Source of the DNA: Streptomyces sp. NBC_01353
GTDB lineage: Bacteria; Actinomycetota; Actinomycetes; Streptomycetales; Streptomycetaceae
Assembly (NCBI RefSeq): GCF_036237275.1
Contig: NZ_CP108352.1
Coordinates: forward strand, 3,968,001 to 4,032,000
Length of the DNA: 64,000 bases
Reading direction: 5' to 3'
The notes under the pieces were generated by a model. The model had not been told where the DNA came from and made no database searches. It saw only the letters and a program-made list of their open reading frames with translations. Position 1 is the stretch's first letter; each line of letters begins with the position of its first letter. This document shows, piece by piece, positions 1-7,502 of the stretch. Made by a program: the position numbers and the translations under genes.

Positions 1-1
1 C

Positions 2-595
2 GCCTGGCGCGGTGGGCTGCACGCGACGCGGTTCGTGCTCATCGGGATCGGCTTCGCGATCGCGCTGCGCTCGCTGATCACCCTGTTCATGACCAAGGGC
101 GACTACCTGGTCGCCCAGCAGGCCCAGATCTGGATGACCGGCTCGCTCAACGGGCGTGGCTGGGACGAGGCCGCGCCGATCCGATGGACGCTGATCGCCC
201 TGCTGCCGGCGATCCTGTGGGCCGCCCGCGCGCAGCGGACGGTCTCCCTGGACGACGACACGGCGACGGCGCTGGGGGCCTCGCTCGGGCGGGTCCGGCT
301 GGGGCTCGTGTTCGTCGGCGTCGTGCTCGCGTCGGTGGCCACGGGGGTGGCCGGTCCGGTCGACTTCGTGGCGCTGCTCGCACCGCAGATCGCCCGGCGG
401 ATGACGCGTACGGCACAGATCCCGCTGCTGTGCTCGGCCCTGATGGGGGCGTTCGTCGTGGTCCTCGCCGACCTGCTGGGCAAGCGGCTCTTCTCGCCGA
501 CCGAACTGCCGGTGGGTGTCCTGACGGCGGCGGTCGGCGCCCCGTATCTGATCTGGCTCATCGTCCGGAGCCGAAGCGTGGGAGGAAAGTCGTGA
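2..595 (+). CDS. Iron-siderophore ABC transporter permease, FecCD family (5' partial)
   Basis: This is the C-terminal part of a multi-pass inner-membrane permease that moves ferric siderophores inward together with an ATPase. The reading frame is open from base 2 and ends with TGA at 593-595, so the true start is left of the window. About 197 codons are present; the family is usually 330-350 residues. Hydrophobic segments alternate with polar loops, and a late segment reads GPVDFVALLAPQIAR, which fits the conserved GxIxFVGLxxPH region of FecCD permeases before the coupling helix. The stop overlaps the GTG of the next gene (GTGA), so the two are translationally coupled. The substrate cannot be told from this fragment. 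Confidence 0.9.
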   Translation, partial: AWRGGLHATRFVLIGIGFAIALRSLITLFMTKGDYLVAQQAQIWMTGSLNGRGWDEAAPIRWTLIALLPAILWAARAQRTVSLDDDTATALGASLGRVRLGLVFVGVVLASVATGVAGPVDFVALLAPQIARRMTRTAQIPLLCSALMGAFVVVLADLLGKRLFSPTELPVGVLTAAVGAPYLIWLIVRSRSVGGKS

Positions 596-1398
596 GTCGG
601 CTGACCGCGCGCGAGCTGACGCTCGCGTACGAGGACCGTACGGTCGTGAAGGACCTGGACCTCGCCGTCCCGGACGGCAAGGTGACCGTGATCGTCGGCC
701 CGAACGCGTGCGGGAAGTCGACGACGCTGCGGGCGCTCGGGCGGCTGCTCAAGCCGGCGGGCGGGGCGGTGCTCCTCGACGGGGAGTCGCTCGCGAAGCT
801 GCCGACGAAGCGGATCGCGCAGTCGATCGGCCTGCTGCCGCAGACCCCCGTCGCACCGGAGGCGATCACGGTCGCCGACCTGGTGTCGCGGGGGCGTCAG
901 CCGCACCAGGCGTGGTGGAAGCAGTGGTCGGAGGCCGACGAGCAGGCGGTCGTGGAGGCCATGACCTCGACGGACGTCGCCGCTCTGGCCGACCGATCGG
1001 TGGACGAGCTGTCCGGGGGGCAGCGGCAGCGGGTCTGGATCGCGATGGCGCTCGCGCAGGAAACGGATCTGCTGCTGCTCGACGAGCCGACGACGTATCT
1101 GGACATCGCCCACCAGGTCGAGGTCCTGGACCTGGTGCGCCGGCTCAACGTGGCACGGGGCCGGACGGTCGTGCTGGTCCTCCACGACCTGAACCAGGCG
1201 GCGCGGTACGCCGACCACCTGGTCGCCATGAAGGCGGGCCAGGTGGTGGCTGAGGGCGCCCCGACGGACGTGGTGACGGCGGACCTGGTCCGCGACGTCT
1301 TCGGCCTGAAGTCGGTCGTCGTCCCGGACCCGGTGACGGGGTCACCCCTGGTGGTGCCGGGGGCGCCGTGGGGGGCGGTCCCCCAACTGAGGGCGTAA
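592..1398 (+). CDS. Iron-siderophore ABC transporter ATP-binding protein (FepC/FecE type)
   Basis: The product is a 268-residue ABC ATPase that energises the upstream FecCD permease. Domains in order: Walker A at about residues 35-43 (GPNACGKST), Q-loop near GLLPQTP, signature LSGGQRQRVWIAMALAQ, Walker B LLLLDEPT, D-loop, and switch histidine in VLVLHDLNQAARY. The start is the GTG at 592, which overlaps the permease stop by 4 bases. Walker A has Ala where the fourth position of GxxGxGKS is normally Gly. The rest of the motif is intact, so it is probably functional. The gene ends 17 bases before the convergent gene at 1416. Confidence 0.95.
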   Translation: MSRLTARELTLAYEDRTVVKDLDLAVPDGKVTVIVGPNACGKSTTLRALGRLLKPAGGAVLLDGESLAKLPTKRIAQSIGLLPQTPVAPEAITVADLVSRGRQPHQAWWKQWSEADEQAVVEAMTSTDVAALADRSVDELSGGQRQRVWIAMALAQETDLLLLDEPTTYLDIAHQVEVLDLVRRLNVARGRTVVLVLHDLNQAARYADHLVAMKAGQVVAEGAPTDVVTADLVRDVFGLKSVVVPDPVTGSPLVVPGAPWGAVPQLRA

Positions 1399-1415
1399 CA
1401 ATCCCGGCTGCGCCG

Positions 1416-2351
1416 TCAGGCGTGGCGGCGCGACCGCCACAGCAGGAACAGCGCCGACGCGACCGCCGCGCCCTTCAGGCTCCATGGCCACGTCTCCGAG
1501 ATCGCCGCGCCCATCGCCTCGCCGCCCCGCGCGACCGGGGCGCCCCAGCGGCCCTCCACTCGGCCCCAGAGCCAGACCGCGCCTGCCGTGGCCGCCAGGC
1601 CCGGGAGCACGATGACGGCCCACTGGATCTCGGCGCGGGAGAGGCGACGGGAGGCGTAGGCGAGGAGCCAGCCCAGGGCCAGGGGCACCAGGGAGCCGTA
1701 GACGGCCCCGCCGATCAGGAGCAGCGCGGCCAGGAGCAGGAACGGGCTGCCCAGGCGGAAGCGGCGGGCCGGTACGGCCTCTTCGGTACCCCCGTCCGCC
1801 TCCACGGCCGGGCGGCGCAGCACCCGGCGCCAGCCGCGCCTCGGTGCCTCCGGCTCTCCCGGCTCCTCCTCCTCGTCCTCCACCGGCGGCTTCAGCAGCT
1901 CCGGGATCTCCACCCCGCCCCGGAACCCCGGCACCAGGTCGTCCCCCGGCCGCGGCTCCGGTGTGTCGTCGTCCAGGCGCCACCAGTCCGGTTCGGTGTC
2001 GGCCGCCCCGAGTTCGTCCGTGCCCGCCAGGTGGGGAGGGGCCGCGCCCGATGCGGACTTCGGCGCCTCGCTCCTCTTCCGTGACCGTCCGCTCTGCTGC
2101 TCCGGCAGCTTCGGTACCGGCGCGATCCCCGCCGCCCCGTCCACCACCTCGTCCGGCGTGCCCAGCTCGTCGAGGATGCCGCGGATCGCGGTCGGACTCT
2201 CCTGGCCGTACGTGGCGCGCCGACGGTCGATCTCGCTCCTCAGCGTCGACACGAGCCGCATCCTCGTGCTCGACGAAAGCTGCCGCTGCTGCGCCAGATC
2301 GCCGACCCGGCTCAGATAGTCGAAGACCAACTGGTCGCTCTCGATCCCCAC
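1416..2351 (-). CDS. HAAS-like domain membrane protein of unknown function
   Basis: This is a 311-residue protein. Residues 1-70 form a charged helical domain that starts with IESDQLVFDYLSRVGDLA and resembles the HAAS/permease-prefix domain that often accompanies PadR-type or sigma-linked membrane proteins. Residues 75-190 are an acidic, proline-rich linker. The last 120 residues hold about three or four membrane segments (for example FLLLAALLLIGGAVYGSL). I chose the GTG at 2351 because the HAAS-like domain begins there; the longer upstream frame is only a shadow of the gene on the other strand. It diverges from the helicase-associated gene at 2415, with 63 bases between them. No function can be assigned. 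Confidence 0.8.
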   Translation of the reverse strand: MGIESDQLVFDYLSRVGDLAQQRQLSSSTRMRLVSTLRSEIDRRRATYGQESPTAIRGILDELGTPDEVVDGAAGIAPVPKLPEQQSGRSRKRSEAPKSASGAAPPHLAGTDELGAADTEPDWWRLDDDTPEPRPGDDLVPGFRGGVEIPELLKPPVEDEEEEPGEPEAPRRGWRRVLRRPAVEADGGTEEAVPARRFRLGSPFLLLAALLLIGGAVYGSLVPLALGWLLAYASRRLSRAEIQWAVIVLPGLAATAGAVWLWGRVEGRWGAPVARGGEAMGAAISETWPWSLKGAAVASALFLLWRSRRHA

Positions 2352-2414
2352 AGTGCCCCTCCACAGCCGGTACGCCCCGACGTTAGCGCCCGCGCAGGGG
2401 CTAACGTGGGGCGG

Positions 2415-5120
2415 ATGGGGATCGGTGAGCTCGATCGGGAGGCGCACGTGCCCGGAGGAACTGGCGCCGCCGCAGCGCCGCGCACGCTTGCGGAGGCGCT
2501 GCGCGCGCGGGGCGACGAAGGGCTTGCCGCGCTGCTGCGGGCACGCCCGGATCTGCTCTCCCCCGTACCGAACGATCTGACCCAGCTCGCCACCCGGGCC
2601 GGCACCCGCGGCTCCGTCGTCCGCGCGCTCGAACGGCTCGACCGGTTCACGCTCCAGACCGCCGAGGCGCTTGCCGTGGCCCCGGACCCCGCCCCGTATC
2701 CCGTACTCCTCGCCCTGCTCAGCGGCGACGACGGCAGCCCGGACATCGAGGCGGCGCTGCCGCGCGCGGTGGAGGTGCTGCGCGAACAGGCCCTCGCCTG
2801 GGGCGACGACGACCGGCTGCGGTTGGTGCGGACCGCGCGTGAGCTGCTCGCGCCTTCGCCGCAGCACCCTTCCCCGACCGGCCTCGGCCCGACCGTCTCC
2901 GAGAGCACGGCCGGCATGTCGCCCGGCCGGATCCAGGAGATCATCGCCGCGGCCGGGCTGCCCGCGACGCACGACCCGGTCTCGGCGGTGGCGGCGCTGA
3001 CGGAGCTGTTCACCGACCGGGACCGGATGGGCGCGCTGCTCGACACGGCTCCGCCGGAGGCGCTGGCGGTGCTCGACCGGTTGGTGTGGGGTCCGCCGTA
3101 CGGAGAGGTGACGGCGAACCCGGCCCCGCCGGTGCGCTGGCTGCGCGACCGCGGTCTGCTGCTGCCGGCCTCGACGCGCACGGTGGTGCTGCCGCGCGAG
3201 GCGGCGCTGCATCTGCGGGGCGGACGGGCCCACCGCGCGCCGGAACCGCACGCACCGGAGCTGTCCGTCCTGCGCGAATACCGTCCCCAGGTTGTGGACA
3301 GTGCGGCGGCCGGCCAGGCGTACACGGCGCTCGCGACGGTCGAGGAGCTGCTCAAGGGCTGGGACCAAGGCGGTCCCGCCGTACTGCGCTCGGGCGGCCT
3401 GGCGGTACGGGACCTCAAGCGGACGGCCGGCGCGCTGGACGTCTCGGAGCCGGTCGCGGCGTTCTGGCTGGAGCTCTGTTACGGGGCGGGGCTGCTGGCC
3501 TCGGACGGCGAGGCGGACGAGCGGTACGCGCCGACGCCCGCGTACGACGACTGGCTCGACCTGCCGACGGCCGAACGCTGGGCGGGGCTCGTCACGGCCT
3601 GGCTGGTGGGGACGCGGACCTCCGGCCTGGTCGGCGGCCAGGACGCCAAGGGCCGCGCGCTGTCCACACTGGGCCCGGATCTCGACCGGGGCGCGGCGCC
3701 GGAAGTCCGGCGGCGGGTCCTCACCCTGCAGGCCACGCTCCCGCCGGGCTCGGCGGCGGACCCGGAGGCGCTCCTGGCGCGACTGCGGTGGGAACGACCG
3801 CTGCGGGGCGCGGGCGGCGGGGCCCGTACCAGCACCTCTGGGGACACGGAAGCAGGTGCGGGGCGGGGAGCGAGCGGCTCCGGCGCCGCGTACGGCACGG
3901 GCACTTCCGCCGCGTACGGCACGGCCGCCGCGTACGGCACGGGCGCGCCCGCCGGCCGAAGCGCCGCCACGGGCCCCTCGTACGGGCCCGGCACCGGCGC
4001 CTCCGCCGGCGATCTCCGTTCCCGGCTCGCCCTGTGGACGCTCTCCGAGGCCGAGATGCTCGGGATCACCGGACGTGGGGCCCTCGCCTCGCCCGCCCGG
4101 GCGCTGCTCAACCTGCCGCTCGCCGAGGCCGCGGCGGAGCCCGTGGCCGTCCACGGCGTCGAGCTGTCCGTCGCCGCCGCCCGGGCCGCGACCCTGCTCG
4201 CCCCGCTCCTCCCCGAACCCGTCGACCACGTCCTGCTCCAGGCCGACCTGACCGCCGTCGCGCCCGGGCCGCTCCAGCGGCCGCTCGCCCACATGCTCTC
4301 CGTGCTCGCGGACGTGGAATCGAAGGGTGGCGCGACGGTCTACCGGTTCACGCCCGGATCGGTGCGCCGCGCGCTCGACGCCGGACGCAGCGCCTCCGAC
4401 CTGCACGACTTCCTGGCTGCGCACTCCCGTACGCCGGTTCCGCAGCCCCTCGCCTATCTCATCGACGACGTGGCGCGGAGACACGGCCATCTGCGGATCG
4501 GCGCCGCCTCCGCCTATGTGCGCTGCGACGACGACGCACTCCTCGGCGAGATCCTGGCCGACAAGCGGTCCGCGCCGCTGCGGCTGCGGCGCCTCGCGCC
4601 GACCGTGCTCGCCTCGCAGACGGACCCGGCGGCGCTGCTCGACGGCCTGCGGTCGATGGGGTACGCCCCGGCCGCCGAGTCCGCGGAGGGCGATGTCCTG
4701 ATCACCCGCGCCGACGCCTACCGCACGGGCGCCCGCACCGCGCCCGTTCCCGTCCCGGACGGCCCGCCCGCCCCGGACACGACCCTGCTCGGCGCGGCGG
4801 TCCGCGCGATCCGGGCCGGGGACCTCGCCTCGACGGCCGTCCGCAAGGAGCGCCCCGAGGGCGCCCCGGTCATCGCCGGCGAACTCCCCCGCACCTCCCC
4901 GGCCGAGACCCTGGCCACGGTCCAGGCCGCCGCGATGACCGGCTCCGCCGTCTGGATCGGCTACGTGAACGCGGAGGGCGCGGCGAGCCAGCGCGTCATC
5001 GCCCCGGTCCGGGTGGAGGGCGGTTTCGTGACGGGCTACGACCACACGGCGGACGAAGTCCGCACGTACCCCCTGCACCGCATCACGGGCGTCGCGGAAC
5101 TGGCGGACGACCAGGTCTGA
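2415..5120 (+). CDS. Helicase-C_3 domain protein, partner of XPB helicase
   Basis: The product is about 901 residues. The N-terminal half is helical (TLAEALRARGDEGLAALL and on), the middle holds a low-complexity Gly/Ala/Tyr linker with three AYGT copies near residues 490-515, and the C-terminal third is the helicase_C_3 (XPB/Ssl2-like) region ending near ADEVRTYPLHRITGVAEL. I see no Walker A motif, so it is not an ATPase by itself. In actinobacteria this family sits directly upstream of the XPB gene, as here (108-base gap), which suggests a shared role in DNA repair or helicase regulation. ATG 2415 was preferred to the in-frame GTG at 2406. Biochemistry of this partner is not something I can cite. 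Confidence 0.85.
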   Translation: MGIGELDREAHVPGGTGAAAAPRTLAEALRARGDEGLAALLRARPDLLSPVPNDLTQLATRAGTRGSVVRALERLDRFTLQTAEALAVAPDPAPYPVLLALLSGDDGSPDIEAALPRAVEVLREQALAWGDDDRLRLVRTARELLAPSPQHPSPTGLGPTVSESTAGMSPGRIQEIIAAAGLPATHDPVSAVAALTELFTDRDRMGALLDTAPPEALAVLDRLVWGPPYGEVTANPAPPVRWLRDRGLLLPASTRTVVLPREAALHLRGGRAHRAPEPHAPELSVLREYRPQVVDSAAAGQAYTALATVEELLKGWDQGGPAVLRSGGLAVRDLKRTAGALDVSEPVAAFWLELCYGAGLLASDGEADERYAPTPAYDDWLDLPTAERWAGLVTAWLVGTRTSGLVGGQDAKGRALSTLGPDLDRGAAPEVRRRVLTLQATLPPGSAADPEALLARLRWERPLRGAGGGARTSTSGDTEAGAGRGASGSGAAYGTGTSAAYGTAAAYGTGAPAGRSAATGPSYGPGTGASAGDLRSRLALWTLSEAEMLGITGRGALASPARALLNLPLAEAAAEPVAVHGVELSVAAARAATLLAPLLPEPVDHVLLQADLTAVAPGPLQRPLAHMLSVLADVESKGGATVYRFTPGSVRRALDAGRSASDLHDFLAAHSRTPVPQPLAYLIDDVARRHGHLRIGAASAYVRCDDDALLGEILADKRSAPLRLRRLAPTVLASQTDPAALLDGLRSMGYAPAAESAEGDVLITRADAYRTGARTAPVPVPDGPPAPDTTLLGAAVRAIRAGDLASTAVRKERPEGAPVIAGELPRTSPAETLATVQAAAMTGSAVWIGYVNAEGAASQRVIAPVRVEGGFVTGYDHTADEVRTYPLHRITGVAELADDQV

Positions 5121-5228
5121 CGGCCCTCGGGGCCGGTCCCCGGCACCGGTGGCCGGTCCTCAGGCACACTGGATGTTTGGCCGCTGCGGAATCCCCGGCG
5201 CGGTACGGCGGGAAGGACCTGATCAGGC

Positions 5229-6884
5229 GTGAACGGACCACTCATCGTCCAGAGCGACAAGACACTGCTCCTGGAAGTCGACCACGAGCAGGCCGACGCC
5301 TGCCGTCGTGCCATCGCGCCCTTCGCCGAACTGGAGCGGGCGCCCGAGCACATCCACACGTACCGCGTGACCCCGCTCGGCCTGTGGAACGCCCGCGCCG
5401 CCGGGCACGACGCCGAGCAGGTCGTCGACGCGCTGGTCGAGTTCTCCCGCTACCCCGTGCCGCACGCGCTCCTCGTGGACGTCGCCGAGACCATGGCCCG
5501 CTACGGCCGGCTCACGCTCTCCAAGCACCCCACCCACGGCCTCGTCCTCACCACCACCGACCGGCCCGTTCTGGAGGAGATCCTCCGCTCGAAGAAGGTC
5601 CAGCCGCTGGTCGGTAACCGGATCGACCCGGACACCGTCGCCGTGCACCCCTCCGAGCGCGGGCAGATCAAGCAGACGCTCCTGAAGCTGGGCTGGCCGG
5701 CCGAGGACCTCGCCGGTTACGTGGACGGCGAGGCGCACGCCATCGACCTCGCCGAGGACGGCTGGGCGCTGCGCCCGTACCAGAAGCAGGCTGTCGAGGG
5801 CTTCTGGCACGGCGGCTCCGGGGTCGTCGTGCTGCCTTGTGGCGCAGGAAAGACGCTGGTCGGCGCCGGTGCGATGGCGCAGGCGAAGGCCACCACGCTG
5901 ATCCTGGTGACGAACACCGTCTCGGCCCGTCAGTGGAAGCACGAGCTGGTGAAGCGGACCTCGCTGACCGAGGACGAGATCGGTGAGTACTCCGGTACGA
6001 AGAAGGAGATCCGTCCGGTCACCATCGCCACGTACCAGGTCCTGACGACCAAGCGGAAGGGCATCTACCCGCACCTGGAGCTCTTCGACTCCCGCGACTG
6101 GGGTCTGATCGTCTACGACGAGGTGCACCTGCTGCCCGCACCGGTCTTCAAGTTCACCGCCGACCTCCAGGCCCGGCGGCGGCTGGGGCTCACGGCGACC
6201 CTCGTCCGGGAGGACGGGCGCGAGTCGGACGTGTTCTCGCTGATCGGCCCGAAGCGTTTCGACGCGCCGTGGAAGGAAATCGAGGCGCAGGGGTACATCG
6301 CGCCCGCCGACTGCGTCGAGGTCCGGGTCAACCTCACGGACTCCGAGCGGCTCGCGTACGCGACGGCGGAGCCGGAGGAGAAGTACCGGTTCTGTGCGAC
6401 GACGGCGACGAAGCGGAAGGTGACGGAGGCCCTGGTGAAGAAGTTCGCCGGGCAGCAGACCCTCGTCATCGGCCAGTACATCGACCAGCTGGACGAGCTC
6501 GGCGAGCATCTGAACGCGCCGGTCATCAAGGGCGAGACGTCGAACGCGCAGCGCGAGAAGCTCTTCGACGCGTTCCGCGAGGGCGAGATCAGCGTGCTGG
6601 TCGTCTCGAAGGTCGCGAACTTCTCGATCGACCTGCCCGAGGCGACGGTCGCGATCCAGGTCTCGGGCACCTTCGGCTCGCGCCAGGAGGAGGCACAGCG
6701 ACTCGGCCGGGTGCTGCGGCCGAAGGCCGACGGCCACCAGGCGCACTTCTACTCGGTGGTCGCGCGCGACACCATCGACCAGGACTTCGCGGCACACCGC
6801 CAGCGGTTCCTGGCCGAGCAGGGGTACGCGTACCGGATCATCGACGCCGACGAGCTGATGGCGGGCGAGACGCCGCCGGCGTAA
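5229..6884 (+). CDS. DNA repair helicase XPB, superfamily 2
   Basis: This is a 551-residue 3'-5' DNA helicase of the XPB/RAD25 family, acting on DNA in nucleotide-excision-type repair or related remodelling. Visible elements are an N-terminal damage-recognition-like domain (residues 1-170), Walker A PCGAGKT near residue 201, the DEVH box in YDEVHLLP near 298, SAT-type GLTATLVRED, the RED motif (REDGRESD), and C-terminal helicase motifs through QRLGRVLRP. Length matches bacterial XPB. The start is GTG at 5229. It probably shares a transcript with the helicase_C_3 protein upstream. Confidence 0.95.
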   Translation: MNGPLIVQSDKTLLLEVDHEQADACRRAIAPFAELERAPEHIHTYRVTPLGLWNARAAGHDAEQVVDALVEFSRYPVPHALLVDVAETMARYGRLTLSKHPTHGLVLTTTDRPVLEEILRSKKVQPLVGNRIDPDTVAVHPSERGQIKQTLLKLGWPAEDLAGYVDGEAHAIDLAEDGWALRPYQKQAVEGFWHGGSGVVVLPCGAGKTLVGAGAMAQAKATTLILVTNTVSARQWKHELVKRTSLTEDEIGEYSGTKKEIRPVTIATYQVLTTKRKGIYPHLELFDSRDWGLIVYDEVHLLPAPVFKFTADLQARRRLGLTATLVREDGRESDVFSLIGPKRFDAPWKEIEAQGYIAPADCVEVRVNLTDSERLAYATAEPEEKYRFCATTATKRKVTEALVKKFAGQQTLVIGQYIDQLDELGEHLNAPVIKGETSNAQREKLFDAFREGEISVLVVSKVANFSIDLPEATVAIQVSGTFGSRQEEAQRLGRVLRPKADGHQAHFYSVVARDTIDQDFAAHRQRFLAEQGYAYRIIDADELMAGETPPA

Positions 6885-7018
6885 CGGGCTCACCGAAGAC
6901 CGCACGCCCTGGATCTCCTCCGTTCCTCCGTGCTCCGTCGGGAGACGGCGGTGCGGAGAGGAGAGGAGACCTACGACGGCGGGCGAAAGTTGTACGCCGC
7001 GGGGAGTCGCTCGGGCGC

Positions 7019-7198
7019 TCAGCCTGCCCTTCCCGCGTACTGGGGGCGGGGGTTGCGCACCCCCGCCTCCTCCTCGTACACGCCGAGCAGGACGACGTTC
7101 ACCGCGGCGCCGCCGAAGGCGCGTACCGCGCGCACGGCGAGGGTGAGGGTGAGGCGGCGGGAGTGGGGGACACCGGGGGTCAGGGTCACTGTGGTCAT
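7019..7198 (-). CDS. Small hypothetical protein (59 aa)
   Basis: A possible small gene encoding 59 residues that begins MTTVTLTPGVPHSRRLTLTL and ends with a mixed polar tail (EEEAGVRNPRPQYAGRAG). I do not recognise a family. The start at ATG 7198 is chosen because a short hydrophobic/basic segment follows and because a 15-bp palindrome sits just upstream (7214-7228), as expected for a controlled promoter. It is divergent to the HelD gene. It could be a chance frame in GC-rich DNA. Confidence 0.45.
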   Translation of the reverse strand: MTTVTLTPGVPHSRRLTLTLAVRAVRAFGGAAVNVVLLGVYEEEAGVRNPRPQYAGRAG

Positions 7199-7502
7199 GC
7201 GTCCATGATGGATTTCGGACATTCCGAACACATCGGCCCGGGGGTGGAACCTGGGTCCCCCTCCAGTCGGATCCCGTCCCCTACGGGTCCCTCCTCCGTC
7301 GGGCGCCCGGGAAATCCATTCGCCCGCGACCGCGGCCGGAAGCTACAATCTCCGACTTCCCCGCCTCCCTCCTGGAGTGGAGCGCCCGCCCGTCTCCCAC
7401 CACCACCCTCAACCGATGCCCTTCGGGCAGCCCCCTGGTTTCGCCCGGTCGGAAACCGGCGGCCGCCCGGTCATGTTCGTATGCGCACTCGGAGGCACCG
7501 CC
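7199..7502. other. Intergenic region upstream of helD-like gene
   Basis: This 304-base stretch carries no gene I can support. It holds the palindrome at 7214-7228 and several short GC-rich repeats (GGGTCC, CCCGTCCCC). I looked for a rifamycin-associated element (GGGGCTT-type dyad) in front of the HelD gene and did not find one. Open frames running through it into the HelD gene lack typical codon use, so the HelD start was placed at 7503. Confidence 0.5.
7214..7228. promoter_or_regulatory. 15-bp palindrome, possible operator
   Basis: TTCGGA-CAT-TCCGAA is a perfect dyad with 6-bp arms and a 3-bp spacer. It lies 15 bases upstream of the ATG of the small minus-strand gene and far upstream of helD. 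The regulator is unknown. Confidence 0.4.

Noticed and set aside
103-1218. Long minus-strand frame opposite the ABC transporter genes
   Set aside because: It is a shadow of the permease and ATPase genes on the plus strand.
1416-5078. Very long open frame on the minus strand reading through the helicase-associated gene
   Set aside because: Only the first 936 bases (1416-2351) fit a protein; the rest is the reverse of the plus-strand gene with unlikely amino acid composition.
7260-7502. Rifamycin-associated element upstream of the HelD gene
   Set aside because: I searched by eye and found no GGGGCTT-type dyad.
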